Below are positions 9,685-18,437 of a stretch of 24,169 bases of DNA, one piece after another. How positions within the stretch are numbered: the stretch's first letter is position 1; every line of letters starts with the position of its first letter. Both the position numbers and the translations under genes were made by a program. This DNA is from Pavlovales sp. CCMP2436. Its lineage: Eukaryota; Haptophyta; Pavlovophyceae; Pavlovales. Below the pieces are notes generated by a model. That model was not told the origin of the DNA, did no database searches, and saw only the letters and a list, made by a program, of their open reading frames with translations. Where the stretch lies: positions 66,441-90,609 of the forward strand of contig MU631771.1 of assembly GCA_026770615.1 (NCBI GenBank), given 5' to 3'.

Positions 9685-10064
9685 GGCTGTGGTTCAGGTC
9701 ACCCCCTGCCAGCTCTCAAGTGGGCGAAGACCTTCACGCCGGATTAAGAGCGAGCATCCCGAGACCTAAATAAGTAAAGGGCTATGCCGATATTTAAAGT
9801 GTTTAGATTCATTGGGCCCAACAAGCTCTATTTTATTTTTTGCAAAACCTCTTTAAGCCTTCATCGGTGGGCCAGTAGTCAATCTGTACAAGTTAGTTAT
9901 TGGGATTCGAGAATATCAAAAAAACAACGAATCCACGTAAAGTGGAACTTAGTTCAGAATATCCTGGCCACTTTTCGCGTTTATATTGGGAAGCTTCGTA
10001 AACGTGGTGAGTGAAGGTCTCCCCCTGGCAGGGGGTGGCAGGGGGTGACCTGAGCCACACAGCC
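9685..10064. mobile_element. 380-bp MITE, deletion derivative of the 15258-18238 transposon
   Basis: The termini form inverted repeats (left 9686 on: gctgtggttcaggtcacccc; right end 10064 reading inward: ggctgtgtggctcaggtcac). The left 200 bases resemble 15258-15440 (shared agctctcaagtgggcgaaga, a block around atatttaaagtgttta, and tctattttat). The right 160 bases resemble 18105-18238 (shared tatcctggccacttttcgcg). The element therefore keeps both ends of the large transposon and lacks its coding middle. No target duplication is clear: CAG on the left, CCC on the right. Near the right end a gcagggggtg motif is duplicated. Confidence 0.7.
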
Positions 10065-10396
10065 CCTATTACAATAAAATCGGACGTATTGGGTCCCAGT
10101 CTCCGATGCGCACCGGGGTCTTCTGTCACACGTTATATAGCCCGTTTTGAAAAAAAGAAGAAAAAAAAAACTTATACCCAACTTGACATGACTTGTCTCA
10201 GCGGGCCGGGGGCTTGCCCAATAGGCACAGGATTGAGCTTCTAACTAAGCCCAAGGGCACGTCGAGAAACCACACCCCTAGCATTAGCAACCCCCAGGCC
10301 ATCAAGCACAACCCCCAAAATTTGACTGTCCTGAAAGTGAAAGTTATGCTTCGATCTGAGCGCTGCGTTGCCCATTGCCTGACTTTTATATTCTTT
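10065..10396. other. Intergenic spacer, no gene seen
   Basis: Contains an A-rich run at about 10149-10172 and short words shared with 7085-7130 (ctgagcgctgcgt.gcccattgcctg at about 10356-10381), so parts of it are repeat-derived. No open frame is convincing. Confidence 0.45.
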
Positions 10397-10975
10397 TATA
10401 TATTAATGTTAGGGGGTTCGGGCTGGCGGTACGTTTCAAGTTCAAGTCAGGTTGATCTAAGCGCTGCGACGCAGGCTCCTACGCGCTACGCCGAATTGGG
10501 GAGCTGCTAGAAGTGGTAGATGATGAGGAAGCCGAAAACAAAGCGCCGGAGTCGCTGCGCAACGCGGGGCCGCCCGACAGTGCGCGAGCAAGCGAGTCCA
10601 TTGGTGATCCCAGCGGTGACGTATCGCTGGGAAGCGATGGGGTTTTGAATGTCGAGAACTCGTTTGCCCGTGCAGGGCTCGGGCCGCAGCGCGGGGGCGC
10701 GGTGGAAGGACTAGTTGAAGAGGGAGCCGAAGGAGCCGAGACGTCGAGCGCGAGCGAGTCCACTTGATGGCGAGTTTGGGTTTTGAATGCCGTGAACTTG
10801 TTCGCGCGTGCAGGGCGCGGGCCGCCGCGCTGGGGCGCGGTGGAAGGACTAGTTGAAGAAGGAGCCGAAGTAGCCAAACCAGGCAACGCGAGGCCGTCCG
10901 GCCGAGCGCGAGCGAGCGAGTTCATTGGTGGTCTCACCGTCGGCGTGTCGCTAGGAAGCGACGGGGTTGCTGAGC
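10397..10975 (-). repeat. Tandem-repeat block, copy 2, inverted relative to 6379-6865
   Basis: Read on the minus strand this repeats copy 1 with well over 90 percent identity by eye. It includes the open frame 10937-10479 (152 aa), which shares long stretches such as PSLPSDTSPLGSPMDSLARA and FSASSSSTT with the frame in copy 1. It has at least one further tandem unit (10867-10975) that copy 1 lacks. The 84-codon frame on the opposite strand (10513-10767) is also conserved. The pair encloses the RPL5 gene. Confidence 0.6.
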
Positions 10976-12670
10976 CGCTAATATATATGTATATTCAGAG
11001 CACACATGGGAGCCAGCCGGAGATGGGGATACCGTACGAAAGCTCTCGGTGATGTCCTCGCTAGTCTCATAGTCCTTATCGGTTCATCCATTTTATTAGC
11101 TTTCTCGACCTATCCATCAGTATGTCATGTAATGGGGGTGTCCGCATGCGGACACCTTTTAAAATGCGGAGCTCCCCGCTTCAACCAAGCTTCAACAGCA
11201 ACCAGGGGACAGCAACCCGTGCCGCGCTCACGCGTGGACGAGACCTAGATGCGGTGAGGCGCGCGGCTACTATCAGCCGTCTGCTGGAGAACATGCGTGC
11301 GCCCCGCGTCCGTTCTACGCGTCCGCACATCGTGCCCACGCGCTCGTGCGCGGCCGACGAGGCATGAAGAGCCGTGCTCCACGCTGCGTGCAGACCGCAG
11401 CTTGCTACTTGGCCGCCCGGCCTGCCTTACGCGCGGAGAGCGCTTGTGCTCGCGCAGGTCGCCGCGTGATTGAGCGCAAGTGTCCGCGGGCGGTCCCGCC
11501 GCGACGCTCAAGGACCCCAGCCGGGACGCTTCTGGCGTACGCGTCGCTGGCCGTGCGCGAGCTCTCGGCAGATGGGGAATGCGCGCGTTGGTGAGCAAAC
11601 GCCTTGCCGCCCACCCTCCATCAATGCTATTCGCGGCTCCGCGCGGGTTGCCGCGCCAAGGATATAAAGAAGGCGGACTGAACTGCACCATTATTTATAC
11701 GTCATGAGCTTAACGGTCTAAAAATGGCTAAAATAGACCCACAAAAATTTCTTCGCCTGCCGGTGAGAGGACCTGCCGGCCGGGCGCCTCTGCCTCGCAA
11801 GTCACATGAAAGAACGGAATACACATGTACCGGCTGCCCATGACCGGAGCTGGAACCAGCTAGACATCTGATGAGTGGCATCGCCACCCAGGGCAAGGTT
11901 GTGCTTTGTATAGCTCCCTTGGACTCTTCTTCCCAGAGTTGACCTTGTATAATATAAATAATTTGTTTACAATAAAATTCAGCTGGGATCGGAATTGCTT
12001 TGAAAATGATGGGGCGATTCTTTTTTCATCTACCAGCAAGAGAAAAGCGGCAAATGAGAAAAAAACATGCATGTGGCGCCGCGTTTTCGTTTTTTTGTTT
12101 TTCGAAAAAATGGGGGGCAGATTATTTTATGGCCAATGAAACTGAGCTGACGTGATAAACCAATCTACAGTAGCCAATCAGAAAGTCTGGAAGTCAAGGA
12201 ACATGCAAACCTACTCAAGCTCTGACGCACGAACGCCAGGGTCATGAGCTGCGGAAGTGACGTGCGTGACACGGAAGTGGCGGCAGGCGCGCAGGTGACG
12301 GCTGCGATAATCCGCTCGCGTGCAGTGGCTGAAGGGGCGGGTGTCACCGGCCCCGCAAGCGGCGATGGCGATGTCGCGCCGGCATGGGCACTGCCTCCGA
12401 TAGCGATGCAACCGCAGCAGCCGCAGCCACCGCCGCATCCGGAGCAGCAGCCGCCGCCTCAGCCGTCTCCTCAGCCCCCGCATCAGCCGCAGCCGCCGCA
12501 GCAGCACGTGATACCGGTACAGCAGCACCTGCCGCCGCCGCAGGTGCCACAGCGCCCACAGCCGCCGCAGGAGTTGCTGAAGCCGCGACTGCCACGGCTG
12601 CTGCCGCTGGCTCAGCAGCCGGGGCATCAGCAGACGCTGCGCCAGCCGTTGGGGGAGCGGCCCGTGGGAA
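10976..12670. other. Intergenic region with AT-rich core and Gln/Pro-codon repeats; no gene assigned
   Basis: Contains a perfect 20-bp palindrome at 11137-11156 (ggtgtccgcatgcggacacc). GC-rich 11160-11690 is open on both strands without recognisable protein. 11700-12240 is AT-rich, with an apparent empty transposon site at 11968-11996. 12400-12650 is built of ccgcag/ccgcaa-type repeats that read as Gln/Pro, Ala or Arg/Leu depending on frame. An upstream exon of the U-box gene may lie in the last part, for example from an ATG at 12244, but I could not link it in phase. Confidence 0.4.
11968..11996 (-). other. Apparent unoccupied copy of the 15258-18238 transposon target
   Basis: On the minus strand these 29 bases equal the left flank of the large transposon (15244-15257) joined to its right flank (18239-18256), with the CAG target duplication present once. 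Similarity outside the 29 bases is weak. It reads like a diverged paralogue of the sequence into which the transposon inserted. Confidence 0.65.
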
Positions 12671-14041
12671 ATGTCGCAGTGGGCTACACTGCCAGGCCCT
12701 CTAATTCCGGGCGCAGCCAAGCGGGGATGGCGCGTCGGCGGCCCCGCCCCTTCAGACGATGACGGCCTTCGTCCCCCTTTCGGCGCCGGCTACCTGTTGG
12801 CGAACGAGCAAACGGGGGGACTCCCACAGCAGATCACGGCCCCGCAGCCGGCGCAGCAGCAGTGGGCGTCGAGTCCGCAGGCCCGCGGCTTTGCCGCTGG
12901 CGGTGGGCACACTGGCGCGCACTTTTGCGCCCTTCTGCAGGCGCCTCACGCGCAGCAGTTCGCCACGCCGCCGTCGGGCGCGCACATGAGGCCGCAGAAC
13001 AGTACCTTCGTGATCGGCGGGCTCGGAGGTAAGCTACCTCCCCCCCTTGTGATACAACTAACGTCACATTTCATCACCAAAAAAACCAAAAAACAAAAAG
13101 ACAAAAAAAAACAGGCGTGGGCGGTGGCGCAGGGCACGCTGGCGTGGGCGGCGCGGGCGGGGGCCCGCTCGAAGGTGCGACCGCTTCCAAACCCCCCCCC
13201 TCCCGGTTTAACTACGTCCGTACGAACACTCCCGTTAAACAACGTACTGAGATAGTACTATTAGTACTACAGGGGATCGCGGGCAATAAGAACTGCGGGT
13301 TTTTAGGCTGAGGCTGAGTTTCTTAGCAAACTACGTACAAACAATGGTTAAATTTTGGTTAAAATTATTATTGAAGGGCAAAAAATGAGGCTCATTTTCT
13401 TAACACGACGGTTTCTTATTGCCCGCGATCCCCTGTGTAAATTTATAGTTATACGTCCGCCCCCGAATGGTTCTGAAACCCGAACCCGAGCGTTGAAAAA
13501 CACTCGGATCAGGGGAACTTTCCGAGCACACCGGAAACCGTTCCCTGTGCTACCAATGACAATGGAGTAATAATGATAATATTACAAATAACAGGGCACG
13601 TTCCGTTGCAGTCGGTGCCCCCGCGTGAGGTTATGTGCTCCATCACTCTTTGCATCATGCGGGACCCAGTCGTACTCGTCCAGACCGGGCAGGTATACGA
13701 GCGCGGTGCGATCACGCGCCATGTCGAGGCTGGGCGCGTGATCGAGGCACAAGGACTCGCGCTGCAAGTCGAGCGCGACGCCGAACTCGCGCACATGCTG
13801 GAGGATGGCGCCATGAACATCGTGTTCGCCAACCCGGAGGAGGAGCATGCCTACTGGCACGTGACCATACGGCACCCGCGCTGCCCGCTCACGCAGTAGG
13901 TGGTCCCGCAGGGGCAGAACCCATACATACAGCAGGTTCACCCCTTGCGCTCCCTGATCGCAACCTGGCTAGAGCAGCACCCGGACTACAAATCGGACGA
14001 CGAGGACGAGTATAGCCCGGACTCTGCCTGCTGCGTCGCAC
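12671..14041 (+). CDS. U-box E3 ubiquitin ligase-like gene with in-frame TAG, possibly a pseudogene
   Basis: Chain of phase-1 exons: to 13028 (ends GGLGG, donor GTAAGC), 13115-13174 (Gly-rich, donor GTGCGA) and 13595-14041 (donor GTAAGC). The start is uncertain: ATG 12671 is open, but CAG at 12752-12754 could be an acceptor instead. The first part is Gln/Ala/Pro-rich; the glycine run continues smoothly over the first splice, supporting the model. Exon 3 has a U-box: VPPREVMCSITLCIMRDPVV, QTGQVYERGAITRHVEAG, then after about 50 extra residues HPRCPLTQ, TAG (13897-13899), VVPQGQNPYIQQVHPLRSLI. U-box proteins recruit E2 enzymes to ubiquitinate substrates. The normal spacing from CPLT to LRSLI puts the TAG inside the domain, where Gln or a similar residue fits, so one C-to-T change would explain it. 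The acidic SDDEDEYSPDS tail follows; exons after 14041 are unresolved. Confidence 0.55.
13270..13435. mobile_element. hAT-like MITE, copy 2 (166 bp), inverted relative to copy 1
   Basis: Same length as the element at 4921-5086. Terminal inverted repeats start caggggatcgcgggcaataa at both ends. Read in reverse it follows copy 1 closely (gaaaccgtcgtgttaagaaa, then tgagcct). Flanks are tagtacta and tgtaaatt, so no target duplication is visible. It lies in the U-box gene intron 13175-13594, which is 420 nt long, the same length as the intron holding copy 1. Confidence 0.8.
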
Positions 14042-14360
14042 GTAAGCCTCTCTTCCGCCTCGCCCAGCCGAAACCGCGCTATGCTAATTTAACAAACCGC
14101 GCCGCGCGTCCCGTCGGCGGCCGCTCGGATTTATACTTTGCGGTCTGTAGGAGGACTCGCAGAGTCCTGCTGCCCGCGAAGACTGCTGTCTCGTCGCTCT
14201 GACTCTATTTTCTCTGTTACGTACGCGGTCAGTCGTAACCAGGTAGTTACTCATACTAACAGCTCGGTTATCATATCATCGGCATCTATGATTTGTTTTT
14301 TTTATCAAATACCCCACCCGTTGGAGGCGGGCCACACTCGCAGTCCGGATTTAGGCAGTG
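14042..14360. other. Downstream of U-box gene; possible terminal exon unresolved
   Basis: After the GTAAGC donor at 14042, an acceptor-like TGTAG at about 14150 would open a frame in phase (about 14151-14497), but that frame has no recognisable domain and overlaps the transposase on the other strand. The rest is mixed-composition sequence without a supported gene. Confidence 0.35.
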
Positions 14361-14933
14361 TCACATCGGAGCGCGCTCGCCCGCGTCGAAGCGTGCCAGC
14401 ATGGACTCGTAAGCCGGAATGCCGCCAAAGGTGCTGCAATTGTGCACGCAGTGGCGCGCCTGCTGGTACCCGACCGACATCAGCGACTCACGGATGAAAT
14501 GCTCCGGCCTTTGGAAGGTGTGCAACCGGTCGCAATTCGCCCGGGCCCACGAGCGTCCGCACTTAAAGCCATCCTCGATCGGGTTGTGCGTAGGCGTCAG
14601 TGGCTCAAGGAAATGCACCAGACTACCCTTGTATTGCAGATCGCTAATCCAGTTCTGGAAGTGATGCGTGATGCAGTTGTCGGCGAAGATCACGGATCGC
14701 TGCCTGGGGTACGCCTGCATGTGCGGGAGCACCGTGCAGCACACAGCCAAATGGAAGAGGTCAGCGTCCAGAGAGCCCTCGACTACCCAGCAGTCGATCA
14801 TCCCCCCGATCCAAAAGAGCCCCAGCGCCGAGTAGTGCTTGCCGCTGTGCCAGATGCCCCCCCTACGGCACGGCACGCCGCTTAGCGACCAGCCATACAC
14901 GCGCCTCGGGAGGCGGGAGTCGGCGGAGACCTG
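14361..14933 (-). pseudogene. DDE transposase fragment (IS630/Tc1-mariner-type catalytic domain)
   Basis: The frame carries the C-terminal two-thirds of a DDE-type integrase-like domain: RRVYGWSLSGVPCRRGG (as the R.YGWS.RG segment after the first catalytic Asp), GKHYSALGLFWIGGMIDCWV, VVEGSLDADLF, SVIFADNCITHH (second Asp in the DNxxxH motif) and EPLTPTHNPIEDGF (NPIE with the catalytic Glu). The first catalytic Asp and the helix-turn-helix N-terminus are not found. The frame closes upstream near 14956, and a CAG at 14933-14931 might be a splice acceptor. No ATG fits the domain start. Length is about 190 of the usual 320-350 residues, so this is a fragment or a gene whose upstream exon is missing. 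No terminal repeats were found around it. Confidence 0.7.
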
Positions 14934-15254
14934 CGACGGCAGAGGACAGCATCAGGACGGGCAAGGGACACGCGCGCATCAGAGACAGGCAGCACGAAGT
15001 GGGCGCGTTATATGTGCAGCATGTACAAGCGCTCTCGCGCAGCATTTCATTGGCCGCTACTTAAAATAATCTGCCCCTCGACGAAAAGAAGCAATATTAG
15101 CGCACTAAAAGTGGCTCATACATGCCCTTTTTAAGCACGGTTACATACAGAATTCGTTCGTTTCTCGCGTTCATTGGCCGCGAGAGGAGTTCATCTGCCC
15201 TTTACGCTAAACCCCGCCCCTGCCCCGCAATTATTTTTGTTTAAATTCCGATCC
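14934..15254. other. Spacer between transposase fragment and large transposon
   Basis: No gene. Two short related stretches, ttcattggccgc at about 15046 and 15171, each followed by an atctgcccc/t word, form an imperfect direct repeat about 125 bp apart. The last 14 bases are the left half of the transposon target described for 11968-11996. Confidence 0.4.
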
Positions 15255-15257
15255 CAG

Positions 15258-18238
15258 GCTATGGCTCAGGTCACCCCCTGACAGCTCTCAAGTGGGCGAA
15301 GACCATCTTACCGAGATGAGAGCATTCCTGACGGGCTACGCCGAAAATTTAAAGTGTTTATTGGTCGGGCTTAACAAGATCTATTTTATGCATTTTTCAT
15401 AATATCTTCAAGTCTTCATGGGCGAGCCACGGATCAATAACTAACGCGCGCCGATTTTAAACATGTTTCGAACCGTTTTTAAAACCCTACTTGTGCTCTG
15501 GATCGCTCCAGCACAAGCGTTGATGACCTCCTGGTGCGCTTGCGCAAGGAGGACAACGTCTTCTCCGCGGAGACGGGGGGAGCGCAGGCGCGCGCGAGTA
15601 CGTCCAGGTGTCGCTCGGCTGCTGCAGGATGGTGGCACACCCAACGAAGCGGATGCAGCTCAAGTGCAATCCCTCGACTACGCGTCCGTCGCTGCAGCAT
15701 GCGATCGTGCACCTCGTCAACGAACTGCTCGCAACGCACCGCTGCCGGGCGCAGCTCGAGCCCGAGCCTGCGCCGCCCGAGCCGGTGCCGCCCGATCCGG
15801 TGCCGCCCGATCCGGTGCCGTCCGAGACCGGGCCTCCGCCGCTGTGGCGGGCGCGCAGCGCGCCCGAGTCCGTAGAGGCGAAGCGCGGGCGCACTGATGA
15901 TGATGCAGACGGCAACTGGATGACGTGGGACCTGCGCGAGTTCACTCGGCAAGGGCAAATCTTCCTCGCGCGCGCTCAGGTGCCGATCGAGGCAGACAAC
16001 GGCAACGCATTCACTGCGCGGCAGCGCAGAGTTGCGCTTAACCACGCGCGCAGGGGTGTGCTCGCATCACTGCGTTATCACGCTGCCGGCTCTGCTAAGC
16101 GCGTTGCCGATCTCATCATTGGTGCTGTGTCTGCGTTCGGCGTCGGCGAGCGAGTCCTCGAGAGGCTCGAGGCGCTCGTGCCCGAGCGCGCGGCTAGCCG
16201 CTAGTGGAGACGACGCGGCGGAGACTGCGCTCTACAATTGTGTCGCGGGCGCGCGAGGCCCTCTCCGAGCTCAAGGAGTACCAGACGGAGGCGCAGCGCG
16301 GCGAGTACTACGCCGCGCTCTGCGTACTCTCGCCAGAGGCGGTGGTCGAGCGAGAGACGGGAGGCATGGGGCGGCGGGTGAAGGCAGCACTCGGCCTCAG
16401 CCGATCGAACGCACTTATCGACGACTGCCGAAAGATCCGCGCAGCTTTTGACGCCTCGGTCCGGCGCAAGGGGGAGCCGATCGCTGTGGGCGATAGCGTG
16501 CTGATGCGGAGCTCCACAGTAGCGGGCGTGGTGCGCGAGCTGCGCCCCGATTCCTCTTGCACGGTCGAGTACACGGCGGAGGGCGTGAGCACGCTGATTG
16601 AGTACAGCCACTCTGGCCGCCCGACAAAGGGTGTGCCATCGCCGCCCCCGCCCTCTGCTGCCGCGCCCATCGGCGCGCCCGCCGAGGAAGCCGCAGTGGC
16701 TGGGACGTCTGGACGGGCCGCTGGGGTCAGTGGGACTCGTCACTTCGCGGCCCTCCGGCGACCACCTGTTCCGCTCGCGCCTTCTGCGCGCGCCGAGCGG
16801 AAAGACAAGCTTTCCGCTGCTGACGTGGCCAAAGTACACGCCTTCTTCTACGACAACGGTGCTGTCAGCCCGTACACGCGCGACCGCGTGAGAAGGTGCA
16901 TCGGCCCCAACCTTTGGCAAGTCGCGCAGGCGCTGGTCGCGATGCAGACATCTTCGAGTGGCTCCGGATGGTGCTCGTCCGCTTCGGAGCGCCGGGCCAT
17001 GGCAAGGGCGTATGGGACGGGCTGGGCGCGGTGCTCAAGCGTTGCGTGCTCAGCGCCATCACCAATGGCAAGGCCTTAACGAAGTCGGGCAATATCACGA
17101 CTGACCTGGAGGCGCGCGAGCACCTCGCGAAGCATTTCATGTCGGAGGCGTGGACCAAGTCGCACGAGTCCAAGGTCGTCAGCGAGATCTAGATCGTGCA
17201 CTCGCCGCGCGAGACGATCGAGACCGAACGGCAGCGCGGTGCAGCGAGCAAGTTCAGCGGCGCGGATGGCATCTCGGGCACGTACGAGTTCCTGGCGCTG
17301 ACGTACAAGTTGATCGCGGCGCGCACTTTCGGCTGCTGGTGCGAGTACTGCTGGGAGTGCGTGTGCGCTGGGGGCATGGACTCGACGTGTCCGAGCCCCG
17401 CCGTAGGCTGCGGAAGGCCGATGTGCGAGTGGGTCGAGCAGGAGCTGCGCCAGATCGACGAGCGCACAGTGCAGAAGACGCGCACGACCGCGCAGGCGGC
17501 GGGCAAAAAGTTCGCGGAGAAGCTGCGACCATGGGACTGGGTGGTCGCGCAGGCGCGCGAGGGCGGGCGCGGGCGGGGGGCAGGGGATCGGTACTGGATC
17601 GGGCAGGGTGCCGACGCAGGCGACGGCTCGTGCATCATCAAGGAGTTCACACACGGCGGCGGCAAGCTCGAGCAGACCACCTTCACCAAGGGCGACACCG
17701 CGCTCGCGGTCAAGTGGTTTGACCGCCACGCTGCCGACCCCGAGGGCATGCATTTTGTCGAGTGGGACTCTGTGGCTGCCGGCAACGACCCCGACGCCCG
17801 CTTTGTCCTCAACGCGACCGAGGTGCGCGCCGTCAACGTGAAGCTCAACGTGGTCCCGCCCGTTGGTCAGCCGCTTGTCGTCAGTCGGGCGCGCCGGTCG
17901 GGCGTGCAGCCGCGCGCGCCCGAGGCGCCGACGATCTGGGAGCTCCCCCGCAAAGCTCACGGCGAGATCCTCGCCACTCTGTGGTGATGGACGCTGCTGG
18001 ACGCGCTCCCGCATCCGGCGCAAGTTGAGAGTTTGCATGATCGAATTTAAATTTAAATTCTTTTTCATATGTAATTTAATTAGAGCAAGTGAGTTGTTGG
18101 GAGCCGATAATATCTAAAAAATAAACCGAATACACAAATCGCGATTTAGTTCAGATTATCCTGGCCACTTTTCGCGTTTGTCTTCGTAAAACATTCTAGG
18201 ACGGTCTTCCCCTGTCAGAGGGTGACCTGAGCCATAGC
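15258..18238. mobile_element. 2.98-kb DNA transposon with 27-bp TIRs and CAG target duplication
   Basis: The ends form inverted repeats matching at 26 of 27 positions (left 15258-15284, right 18212-18238; outer part gctatggctcaggtcaccc). CAG flanks both sides (15255-15257 and 18239-18241). The flanks joined with a single CAG match 11968-11996. The interior is mostly plus-strand coding sequence; the end regions (15285-15460 and 18050-18211) are non-coding and shared with the 380-bp MITE. The palindromic GGC/GCC at the junctions leaves a 1-bp A duplication as an alternative reading. The superfamily is not assigned. Confidence 0.75.
15490..17987 (+). pseudogene. Decayed transposon protein with HGKGxxDG motif, Cys-rich segment and reader-like module
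   Basis: Coding sequence passes through several frames. 15490-15596: SVDDLLVRLRKEDNVFSAET. 15597-16204: EYVQVSLGCCRMVAHPTKRM and a Pro/Glu repeat. 16204-about 16920: RAREALSELKEYQTE, VHAFFYDNGAVSPYTRDRV. About 16935-17192: DADIFEWLRMVLVRFGAPGH followed by GKGVWDGLGAVLKR, ended by TAG at 17190. The same frame then continues to TGA at 17985-17987 (IVHSPRETIETERQ, a segment with nine Cys around CWCEYCWECVC, and WDWVVAQ with YWIGQ). I have seen the HGKGxxDGxG..KR pattern in uncharacterised, probably transposon-borne eukaryotic proteins; no named superfamily comes to mind. WDWVVAQ...YWIGQ resembles small beta-barrel histone readers. At least two frame changes and one in-frame stop make the gene inactive unless some breaks are introns. 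Confidence 0.55.
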
Positions 18239-18241
18239 CAG

Positions 18242-18437
18242 CTGAATTTTATTGTAGCTGTTGTAATCAAGTTAGTTCAAAGACTGATAGTGATCACGGG
18301 CAATGTCATCATGGCGGCATTCCATACTCGCTCTATTTTGTATAGCCCGCGGAGAAATATGAGCGACAGCGCCGACCACGTGCCCTCGAGGAAGCTCCCC
18401 TGCAATACAAAGATCATTTGCCCACACGTCGTACGTC
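18242..18437. other. Spacer, right flank of transposon
   Basis: The first 15 bases belong to the target sequence shared with 11968-11996. The remainder probably includes the 3' UTR of the minus-strand gene ending at 18438. No further feature is seen. Confidence 0.4.

Noticed and set aside
10783..11052. Small plus-strand gene after the repeat block
   Set aside because: Its first half is the repeat block itself, and it runs into unrelated AT-rich sequence without any protein-like feature.
11866..11900. Possible hammerhead ribozyme (ctgatgag followed by a gtggc/gccac stem)
   Set aside because: The conserved GAAA after stem II is missing, and no complementary stems I and III were found.
13175..13594. 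MITE-bearing introns as introner elements
   Set aside because: The 166-bp element ends lie well inside the introns and do not supply the splice sites.
15258..18238. Retrotransposon or viral insertion
   Set aside because: The ends are inverted, not direct, repeats, and there is no reverse transcriptase, integrase or capsid-like motif.
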